A DNA stretch of 64,000 nucleotides, from NCBI GenBank assembly GCA_015501605.1, contig JADNRZ010000016.1:620001-684000 (forward strand), written 5' to 3'. Made by a program: the position numbers and the translations under genes. Below, piece after piece: positions 21,066 to 30,091 of this stretch. Each line of letters begins with the position of its first letter. Positions within the stretch are counted from its first letter, which is position 1. The DNA comes from Panaeolus papilionaceus. Lineage: Eukaryota > Basidiomycota > Agaricomycetes > Agaricales. The notes under the pieces are model-generated. The model was not told the origin of the DNA, searched no databases, and was given only the letters and a program-made list of their open reading frames with translations.

Positions 21066-24061
21066 TTTGCACACCGCATATAATACATATTTTACACATG
21101 CATGCCCAATTATAGGCCGAGGGGTGGAGTGGATGTGGAGAAATGGAGGCAGAAAAGCGGTGGGGGGAGGAGGAGAAGAGGTGATCAAGGGTGTTCCCAC
21201 GCTCTAATACCCCAAATGCGAAATGCAATTGCTCCCTCCCTAGACACAACATTTATGTTCTGATTTCAGATTCTTAATCTAGGCATTTGTAGCTTTCTGG
21301 TGATATATATATGTCCATATATAATTGCACCAAAGCGGTGCAAAATGGAGCAGGAACAATGCTGATTAAAAATAGGGGCTAATTAAATGCCAAAAAAGCG
21401 CAGCTAAATAGTGCAGCCCCTAGTGGGGCTATTGTAAAACCAAGGACAGATTCTTAAACTAGACAATTAAGGCTTTCTAATGGTATATATGTGCACCAGA
21501 AAAAGTGCCAAAAAAGCGGTGCAAATGCAGCAGGAATGGTGGCATAAATGAATAGGGGCTAAATTGATGGGAAGAAGTGCAGCTAAATGGGCTGCTCCCC
21601 TGCAGGAATTAAATTGAATAAAATTCAGAATCAAATAGTAGGCAATTTTAGCTTTCTAATGGTATATATATGTCCATATAAAGTGGCCAGAAAAGCGGTG
21701 TAATAAATGCTAGAAATAATGGGTGCAATAGGGGCAGAGCCCTGATTTGATGTAATTGATGGATGAGATAAGGGTCCAAAAAAAGCGGAGATAATAGTGA
21801 TCTGATCTAATGATATCATGTTATGGCAATTCTAAATATAGAATTACCCTGATTTGATAAGAAAATGCACTGATAAGATTAAGGCAATCTATGAAATCAC
21901 CAAGAATATCGCCCAAATAATCATGAAAATTGCAAGGATATTCATGAAATCAACAAGAATATCACCACAGTAATCATGAAAATCGCAAGGATATCCATGA
22001 AAACAATAATAATATCACCCCCATAATCATGAAAATCGCAAGGATATTCATGAAATCAATAATAATATTGCCCCAGTAATCATGAAAATCACAAGCCTAG
22101 CTATGAAAATGCTTTGAAAATCGCAGAGGGAAGCATGAAAATAGAAATGGTAAACATAATATCGCTATGAAAATCGCCCAGGCAAGTATGATATTGCCTA
22201 TGAAAACACCTGCTACTTTACCCTAGGCTCATTTCATAGATATTACTGCAAGTTTCATTTCATAAAACTTAGGGCAACAGGTGAAATCGCCTGCAGGGCA
22301 ACTGTCCTGTCCTATGACAACAGGTGGTAATCACGAGTCAATACTCGATCCACCTCTGCGCACGTATCGACGAATTGCTTTCCGCGGGAGTTCCAAATCT
22401 GCGGGAACTTGTCATCGATCATGCAATTGGCCTTTTCCATGTGCATGATCATAAGGATGAATGTTTCTTTCACTTCTCTCCAACATTTATTCCTGGACTT
22501 GGCACAGTGGCAGGGGAAATACTTGAATCCCTCTGGGCAGCGCTCAATGAAATTTCCATTGCGGTACAGACATCAGGACCTGCGTTCCGCATGGAAATGT
22601 TGGATGACCACACCAACGACTCCAACCACAAAAAGATTTTGAACATGCCTCTATCTTTGGCTGATAGCTTTCGTGAGGCTATCAAGAGCATGTCCGAACA
22701 CAGTGAAATCTTTAACGAAATCAACACTCGCACGCAAGGTCTAGGATATGCACGGAAATGGCTCGAGGATATCGAGCATGCAGAAGTGACTCGACATGAA
22801 AATCCTAAGGTCATGGACATTTACGGCGCAGACCCAGCAATCGTGAACTCTAATCCAGTCCCGCGGGAACCACCTTCATCGCCGAATAGCCCCATACACC
22901 TCTATCTGGATTTGGCATTGCGCATTGAAGAGAGACAGTGAGTTGAAGATATATTTATCTGTTCATTTTGATTCATAGGTTTCATTGTAGAATGGAACTC
23001 CACCTCCGTGTTAAGCACGCTGGGAAATCCGCTTCGGAAGAGGATATGAATATCATGGAATCAGGCCGTCAAGCAGTGCTGGAATCGATTTTGGCACTTA
23101 AACCTTTGGAGGTGGCGGCTGGTATACAACCATTACAAGTTGATATTGTGCCCAATGAGGGCCTGCAAGATATAACTCTACCAGAAAATCACATTCTACT
23201 GCTACCATCCAAGGGCAACGTGCAACCCGGCTACACAGCGGACAAAGCCCAATTACGAGAGGATCAAGCAAACCGACATCTTGAGCAAATCCGCAAGCTC
23301 ATTGTGGAAAAGTCCCTTCACTTCACAAATTTCCTACAAAATGCAAACAAGCGTGCAATACAAACAAGGTCACACCACAGAGTCAATGACGTTGCACACC
23401 TTCTGGACTACCATTGCAAGGTCTACAATCACTCCCGCAAAGTCATAGAGGACCTCAACCCACAATCTTCTGTACTGAAGGCTCTAAGACCCCTTCAACG
23501 CAGTGATCTCAATTCAAGTTCGGCATTGCTTCTTCCCAATGAAAGGGGTTCGACTAAAATTGTGCTTTCTCTGTCCTGGATTTGGCGTTCAAGGGTGATT
23601 CAGCAGACTGGAATGGCGCCACCTACTGGTGACACCTCCGACGACCCTGAAGCAGTGAAAGAATGTAAGTGTTTATAATCCGCTGCTGCAGCCAGTTTAT
23701 TAATTTTTCAAAGTTTTACATGTTCATTGGCTTCGAGTGAGGGCCTTATCGCAATGGTGGGCAGAAGAAGTCAAGCTACTCTACCATGAAATGGAATGGA
23801 CAGTCAGATATTTTTTATATCACATGAGAATATGGAGGGATTTCGCAACAGCACATGAAGGTGTTCATTCCGCTGCGGCGTACGCATGCCGGAAACGTGA
23901 TTCTTATTTGCACCTTGCTGTTGAAGCGGACATCTTATTTACAGAATCAAGCATGCAGTATCGATCACCATTCTTTAACAGAACAAAATAACAAATTTAT
24001 TCACATTTATAAAAAGCATTGCATATTTTGACAGATACATAGATATATACGACTGGATTGG

Positions 24062-25064
24062 CTAGTTAGAGGAGACGTAGAGCTGATCATCAGACCCATA
24101 CTGCATGCCTCCCATGGAGGAAGAACTCCCCCTCCTGAATAACCCACTTACTACCTCTTCCTCATCGTCATCCTCGTCCTCATCCTCGTTATCTTCATCT
24201 TCCTCATTATCGTCCTCCGATTCTTCATTGTCTTCGTCTGCTTCATCCAATGTCGCTGCCTCCGAGTCCGCGGGATCGGAATCCTCATTACCATCATTCT
24301 CCGAATCATCACTTGAAGCCCCATCGCTGACATATCCAGAGGAGCCCCCATTGCTGTGCATTACATCTCCACTGCGCATGGTCCACAAGCTGTTATCAAT
24401 ACTGCTGGGTTGATCAACTAAAATGAACTAATTAGGACCCAAATCCCTGTTTGAAGAACAGGATGTTCTTACCTGACAATGGCTCAGGGCTCAATGGGAT
24501 TTGAGCTGGTGCGTTGCGGAGCACGGAAAAAATATCAATATCGCCGGAATCAGTTCCACCTAGCAGGGAAAGACCTGCATTGCGGGGTGGCTCTGACAGC
24601 TGACTTGGCGCAGTAGCCAATAGATGCAACAAGTCCTGTTCTGCAGTAAGCCCGACATTGAGGTCGGGAGACTGATCCTCACTGGCAGGTAAGACGTCCC
24701 GCAGAGCCATACCCAAGAGATCCATGAGGTCTTGAAATTCCGCCGTAGTGGGGAGGTCGTCGGTGGCGTCTTCAACGACAATCTCCATGGGGGCGTTCTG
24801 GAGCACATACATGATATTGTCAAGCTCTGCTGGAGGTAACTCAGGCAGTGCTGTTTTCAGCAATTCAAGAAGCTCTTCATCATCTTGAGTTGGTGGCAAG
24901 TATGCAGGGGCTGCGTTGAGGACCTGCAGAAGTACATCTTCATTGTTGGGGGATGGTAATGTCCATGGTGCATTGTTGAGTAAAGCCAAAAGCTTGTTAT
25001 GTTCCACGTCAACGTCCGGCGCGGACTCAGATTCCATCATGGCTGTCATTTCGTTAATTTGCAT
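24062..25064 (-). CDS. KDZ passenger protein with LLxLLxxAP repeats and acidic tail
   Basis: Exons 25064-24473 and 24417-24062, joined over a 55-nt GT-AG intron (phase 1), encode 315 residues. Residues about 23-200 contain roughly seven degenerate repeats of the form LLxLLxxAPxxLPxP: LLALLNNAPWTLP, LLQVLNAAPAYLP, LLELLKTALPELP, IMYVLQNAP, LMDLLGMAL, LLHLLATAP and IFSVLRNAP. The C-terminal exon is very acidic, with long Asp/Glu/Ser runs. Amphipathic Leu-rich repeats with an acidic tail could serve protein interaction, for example chromatin or histone contact, but this is speculation. No known domain recognised. It is convergent with the KDZ transposase (70 bases between stops) and looks intact. 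Confidence 0.7.
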
Positions 25065-25416
25065 CCTGTGCTGTAATCAAATTGGAGCTGTTATGACTAG
25101 CCTCACGTTTACCTTATGTTTTCCTCATGTATTAACACATGCTCTTTTTCTTTCTTTCATACTTCCTTTTTCTATCGTACCATGCCTCTACCAGACCTAT
25201 TCCTCATGTCTAATACTTCATATACGATCAACCCTTGAAACATACTTTAGTACTTCACGATCCTCACTATTATTACATGTTTAATGCACAGTCTTTAGCT
25301 TAGGTATATAAGCCAGACATCCATGTATCGTATTCTTCAGTCTACTATTACTTTTGATTCCTTGAAACCTACTACAGTTTGATACTGTTAAGAAACCCAG
25401 AAACCCTTTGAACGAC
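25065..25416 (-). promoter_or_regulatory. Promoter region of the LL-AP repeat gene
   Basis: 352 bp without a coding frame. Read on the minus strand it has CTTATATACC at about 25303-25312, a TATA-like box roughly 240 bases upstream of the ATG at 25064. Confidence 0.45.
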
Positions 25417-26381
25417 TTAAGAAACCTTGAATACTTCGATTCTGTTCAAGAACTTGCCTGTCTTAGTCTCTTTTATAAAGACGACTATCGAAGGCATAAC
25501 AGGAGCTATTGTACCTTCCGCTGCGGTGTGGAACATTCGTTTCATTTGTAGTTTCCAATGAACCGTGTAGTACTCAATGTCTTTGTTCGTCCCAGATCCC
25601 CTCTGAATCCCGACATCATCTTCCCAATAGAGTGCGAGAATCTTGTACAGAAAGAGGGGATACTTCTCCATTTCCAATGGTTCTTGCTGATGCTTCGGGA
25701 TGACTGGTTGCGGCATCTCACGCCACACCTTGTCATAGAAACGCGCATGTGCATACACCGCGGGAATAAACTCTCGGAATGCCTGCACACATTCACTCAC
25801 ATTGGTCAAGTCGAGAATGCCGGTTGGAGGCATACTACCATCCAAATTATTCCACCAGTCATTTTGAAAATGAATGTCCGCAGGCAACCAGGGCACGAGA
25901 TTCTCCAACATGTTTGTCCAATGTTGCACATCTTCCTGGAGGTTATGAGTTACCCATTTGTCCGGTGAGAAATATTCAAGCACGAGGATCTTCAGTGGAC
26001 TGCACATGATGGGTGTGTGACCATTGCAAAAAGCAGCTCCAATCATGGTTAACAAGAACTCCTGCACCGGACCGATTAATGTTCATCAGAGGGCAATACC
26101 ATCAGTGACTTGAAACCACATACCACTTCCATCTTCATGCCTGTTTCCAGCAACCTGAGATCTGCCTTGTCAAATCCAGTAAGTGGGAGGCATGTGGCCA
26201 AGTTGATGACAGTCTTGATCTGTGCAGCCAGTCGATAGGAGCTGTATATCAAAACATCCTCTTCCCAATAGGTCCGGTGGGGCGGAGGCTTGTCATGATA
26301 ACGATGCATTCCTTGAAAGAAACAGAATGGCTTCTGAGCGAGAAACAGGCTGTTGTCAATGGATTCTACAGATTCTGACAT
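25417..26381 (-). CDS. Unknown KDZ passenger protein (300 aa)
   Basis: Exons 26381-26124 and 26061-25417 flank a 62-nt GT-AG intron in phase 0. The sequence is globular-looking, rich in aromatic residues (YWEEDVLIYSSYRL, FQNDWWNNLDG, ALYWEDDVGI) and has no signal peptide or transmembrane segment. I recognise no family or catalytic motif. The start codon is about 200 bases inside the right 146-bp inverted repeat, so the gene reads inward from the KDZ end, and it precedes the LL-AP repeat gene on the same strand. The frame is intact, in contrast to the other KDZ genes to the left. Confidence 0.6.
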
Positions 26382-26582
26382 GATGGTAGATGTAAAACCA
26401 GTATCTGATTGAAAGATGGAGACCTATATGATAAGGTCACCTGATTACTGCCAAACGCGGAATCAATATTGCCGTCAAAATTGATCCGTTGTGTGGCGGA
26501 TAATTGTTTATATGTCTGTGGAGAGTGACACTGTCTGCAGAATATCGCATCATATTTTCAAGATGTACTGCAGCCGCGGCAT

Positions 26583-26728
26583 CGGCTAGGCACATGGTTT
26601 AGTTGAATACCGTCCAGCGCTGCAGGCCATTCTTACTTTCATTGATTACATTTTCTTCCCGAGCGATTCCGCAGAACCAGTGTTTTTCAAAGACCCTTGT
26701 TCGATATCTGCGGAATATTGCAGCTACA
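26583..26728 (-). repeat. Right copy of 146-bp KDZ inverted repeat
   Basis: Reverse complement of 3714-3859, same length, 22.7 kb apart. It lies just upstream of the start codon at 26381 (minus strand) and is followed on the right by more CCGCGG-rich sequence. Confidence 0.85.
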
Positions 26729-27700
26729 GTGGTTATCCATTGTTTAATCAGTCCTGCGGACAAGGTTTCCTTTGCGTCGCAAACAAACTATCCCGCCGCG
26801 GAAACACGTCACAGGGTGACAACATTTTTCAAGATGAGCACCACCGCGGAAACGGGTGAGCACAATTTTTCAGTTCACTAATATCCACCGCCGCAGTGTA
26901 TTGTGATTTTTCATTTTCTTGTGCATCTTCTCCACACGGAGTTCATTTGTTTTAAACACCTGTGTTCTATCCTATCCCGCGGCATTCGATACCCGACAGG
27001 TCTAATCCACCAACGTGGAAACACTGACGCATTACTTTTCCGCTGCGGACACATCGTCCTAGCTTCTATCGTTTTCTTAATATTCTCCACCATGGCGCAA
27101 TGATCACCCAACCAACCCTCCCTGTCTTGTTGACTGCATGGTATTACTCATTTTCCACCTCACAAACTGTTTATTAACCATTGTTTGTTCTTGCTCTAAA
27201 TCTAAATTTTCCGCGGATCTTGCAGAATGACCTGTCCACACACCTACACCCACCTATTTCACCTCCTCCCCCTCCAGCGCTTCACTTCCCAATCACCTCG
27301 CAAAAATTAAATTTTCCCCCTTTGTCTTCCGCCGCGTCCAATCCATACCCTCCCGCTCCTGCTCCCCCTCTAATCTAATCCGCCACCCCCCCTCCTCTGC
27401 ATCCAACCATCCATCTACCAGCTATACATACTCACACTTGACCTATGTTTCCGCCGCACCCAATTCACTCACCCTCCATTTCCACTCACCCCAACCTGAT
27501 TCCCCACCTACCCCCATCCTCCCCTCACCTACCTCTCCACCATGCTCCATCCACCATTCACCCACCCACCCTCCCCTCCCCCGCGCCCCATCTGCTATCT
27601 CACTACCTACCCCTACCCGCTCCGCTCATCTAGTAACACTTTATTACATTTATACTATATCTAATGAACTAATTATATTACCTTACTTACCTAGAATGTA
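26729..27700. other. CCGCGG-rich then G-poor segment, probable KDZ right end
   Basis: No supportable gene. Five CCGCGG or CCGCTGCGG sites occur between 26796 and 27216, like the KDZ interior. From about 27225 to 27640 the plus strand is almost free of G and rich in CCC, CAC and TCC. A KDZ terminus probably falls in this interval; no matching inverted end could be identified in the window. Confidence 0.4.
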
Positions 27701-27854
27701 GGACATCCATGGTGATCCATGGATCGCACTCAGTCATTAAGTTGTAGCTAGTCCACGGATCAACAAAGTCGCTACATTGTAACTTCCCTACCTGTCCACA
27801 ATAGGCTTTGAAGCTTGAGTCCTTGGCTAATCTATTATTGTCATGGTACTTCAG

Positions 27855-28486
27855 TAAATTGCAGGAAATTTTGAAAACTTTGAATTCTTTCATCAACCCT
27901 TCATTCTATCTGCAGTGGCTATTCTGTGGGGAGTACAACAGGTTGATCGAACTGTTCAATGACCACATTGTAGCACTTGAAGCTCAAATTAAGGTACTTG
28001 TGTCCTTCTTTTCTCCACCATTCATTAAGGCTTATAAGTTTTGCTTTCAATCTGTTAAAAAAGGCGCTCGCTCATTCCGAGGCATGCTCCCATCATAAAA
28101 CACAACCCCCTCCATTCAACACCACAGACAACCACTCATCTCAGCCTGCTGATTGGACTCCAGAATTCTTTCGAACCTTCCCAGAGTCCAGGAAACATGC
28201 AACAGGAGCCCCACCATCAGCTTCTAACCTCCGACGTCACTCTTCCTGTCTGCAACTTCCCCCTTTTGCCTTGTCCACTGAGCACCGTTCACCTGAAACC
28301 GCATCTCCCAATAGTGTATCCAATCGAGGGGCTCTGATTGGCAATATTCACATCCATTTAAACAATGTGGGTAACATCTGGGGGACCAAGTACAATTATA
28401 CAGAGGTCAAGGATCATTCAACGCACAAGAGGTCTCGAGGTGAGTTATATGATTACTTGACTGGATATGTAAGTAACAGAATCTAA
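27855..28486 (+). pseudogene. 5'-truncated copy of the GALIGDIHI family
   Basis: Exon-2-like (27855-27993, 139 nt) and exon-3-like (28064-28486) parts match the full genes at 38009 and 40037 in length and phase, with the same 70-nt intron as the 38-kb copy. The signal-peptide exon is absent; the upstream DNA is unrelated. The C-terminal conserved motif GALIGNIHIHLNNVG is kept. Because exon 1 is lost it is probably not expressed as a secreted protein. Confidence 0.65.
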
Positions 28487-28499
28487 TGGTCACGTACAA

Positions 28500-29477
28500 A
28501 TTTGGCGTGTGTAGGTAATTGACACCCCTAATTGCTGGCATCATGCATGACCTGCGCAGAACACCCAATAGTCTGCCACTTTTTATCATGTCCACAATCT
28601 TTTCTTTTTTGTTCTACTTCATATATTATCAATGCTTCTATTTTTCTCGAGCGCCATCTGCTTTCCTTTCTCTTTCCTTACACCAATGTCATTTTGTTCA
28701 GTCTCATGCTTGACCTAGCAATAGATTCATAGTTTAGCTCTGATATTGTGTTGAACACAAATTCCAAAAATCGTGTCATTACATAGATACATATAGAGAT
28801 TCGCTTGTGAATTAAATGTTACTATCATAACTTCGTGTTGGTGTGCCAGGATTGTTTTGTGTGATGATGTTGAATGCCAATCCAGGCCTGCGTTTGGAGA
28901 TTTGAGTGTCCCCATATCGTTGTTGAATGGATTTTGTATGGGAGTGTCATCTGACTTGAATCACACGATATTTCAAGTGTTTATTGAAGACTTGCATTCT
29001 TTGGTGGTGTGACGATTCTGGCCAGGCTCTCAGTCTTTTGTAGAGGCTAACATCGCACCTTCTGACCTACATCACCAAGCGACAGCCCAACCACATCCTC
29101 CTTGCCCTCTGGTCGCTCCATGCCCCCTCTCTCTCTGAATCCACCTCATCAGTCAATATCAACACCATCAACCACCCCTCGCTCACTGATCAGAACCACC
29201 CAGACCGCCAATGGGCACATCGCCAGGCTGCGGAAGTGCAGAACCATATCTCTGATAGTCTGGGTGAGGGGATTTTGTTGAGGATTATTCCAGAGAGGAA
29301 TAGTTTCCTGTCATGAATGTGAGTAGGAGTATGGCAGTGGGTGCGACCTGGTGGGCTTGGTGGTGTCAACGCCGCACTCACCAGAGCAAGTGATACATAG
29401 GCGTGTTTTATTTGTCTCCTATTGACAGCGGTGTGGGATGGAGTGCAGCAGGTCGTCACTGACTCTCTTGATCATTA
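28500..29477. other. Intergenic; 3' flank duplicated, plus a possible coding remnant
   Basis: 28730-28900 resembles 39230-39370, the 3' flank of the 38-kb paralogue, so the duplication extends beyond the gene. At about 29050-29290 the plus strand has a short coding-like stretch (LTYITKRQPNHILLALW...) without start or family match, ending at a TGA. Confidence 0.35.
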
Positions 29478-30089
29478 GTCCAGCTCAAAGTTGGGCTGCA
29501 GCTGCAGCCCAGCACGTGCAGGTACATTGGTGACATTTGTCAGCGCCTTCCATTTAGAGTAACCGTACCCCTAATGCTGCATAATCTACATCTCTCTGTC
29601 ATTTCTTATCATGGCTCGTGCCATCTTACAATAAATGGGCTACACTAACTTTTGCACTTGGGTTATGGAGGCCTATACTAAATATGTTGACACTCTTAAT
29701 CTGCTTATGTTAGCAGAAGACAGTGGAATTGATGAAATCCTAGCTCATATTCAACAAAATCTTGCCATGTTTGATTGCATTTGAAAAACTTGCTACTTTA
29801 ATCCCTGAGGCCACATCCCCAAGAGTGGAACTCTTCACAATGCTTTTGAATATGCCAAGGACCCCTCCCAGCACTATCTCTTCATTAAATCCTTCTGTGT
29901 CACTCCCCTTGTCTTCGAGGTGATTGTGCAACTTATTGAGGATCATCCTATATTCCATAATGATTCCAACAACAAGAATGATAAGAAAGCTGCCTCATGG
30001 TTGACACATGGATGGCCCTAGGGCATGTGCAAAATGTGTGACTATTCGTGACTCTTGGGCTGCAGCTGCAGCCCAACTTTGAGCTGGAC
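29478..30089. mobile_element. 612-bp TIR element with TA duplication
   Basis: Perfect 34-bp terminal inverted repeats (29478-29511 and 30056-30089) begin GTCCAGCTCAAAGTTGGG, and each contains the 20-bp palindrome TGGGCTGCAGCTGCAGCCCA. The element is flanked by TA (29476-29477 and 30090-30091), as in Tc1/mariner-type insertions; ATT is an alternative 3-bp duplication. The interior has only decayed coding traces. Confidence 0.8.
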
Positions 30090-30091
30090 TA

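Larger units (their letters stand above)
18675..22338. mobile_element. 3,664-bp non-autonomous foldback element
   Basis: Two nearly identical inverted arms, 18675-19949 and 21066-22338 (about 1.27 kb each), flank a 1,116-bp centre. The outer tips differ slightly (CACTAGTGGCTACCACC against ACTCGTGATTACCACC). An 8-bp duplication flanks it. No transposase-like frame is present; the only longer frames are the same arm sequence read from both sides. Eight-base duplications are made by hAT, KDZ and some other DNA transposases, so mobilisation in trans by one of these is likely. Confidence 0.9.
16519..23991 (+). pseudogene. KDZ transposase with CxC2 cysteine cluster, broken by a frameshift and a foldback insertion
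   Basis: Exons 16519-17094, 17155-18371, 18424-18674 continued at 22347-22937, 22979-23664 and 23714-23991 give about 1,200 codons. Introns are 60, 52, 41 and 49 nt. The N-terminus is basic. Around 17262-17400 is a CxC2-type zinc cluster (CGEC, CSTC, CRGC, then HRIQCW). The nuclease core has FVADGNFK (Asp), YDIACQYS (Asp) and GEILESLWA (Glu), the expected acidic triad, plus KDZ hallmarks CSACPQPG, CARHGC and a C-terminal MEWTVRYFL helix. Frame is lost at about 18141-18148: exon 17155-18371 is one base short and the cysteine-rich CPQPG motif appears only in the shifted frame. The foldback element splits codon Ser of YDIACQYS; removing it with one 8-bp duplication restores phase exactly. The protein would cut and paste the KDZ element. 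Confidence 0.88.
3714..27320. mobile_element. Large KDZ-class DNA transposon with nested insertions
   Basis: This block carries a KDZ (Kyakuja-Dileera-Zisupton) transposase gene plus at least four other genes and is bracketed by a 146-bp inverted repeat (3714-3859 and 26583-26728). After removal of the gypsy (about 6.2 kb) and foldback (3.7 kb) insertions about 13 kb remain. No target duplication is visible at 3713/26729. CCGCGG-type palindromes typical of the interior continue to about 27216, so the true right end is probably between 27.2 and 27.7 kb and the true left end may lie beyond the Harbinger insertion. The end coordinate is therefore approximate. Confidence 0.65.

Noticed and set aside
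19763..21252. Two matching ~100-codon frames starting MLCLGREQLHFAFG on opposite strands
   Set aside because: They are the same foldback arm read from both sides, without start context or domain; not genes.
3706..26736. 8-bp target duplication directly outside the 146-bp inverted repeat
   Set aside because: Flanks (…CCCCCTAT and GTGGTTAT…) do not match, so the repeat edges cannot be claimed as element termini.
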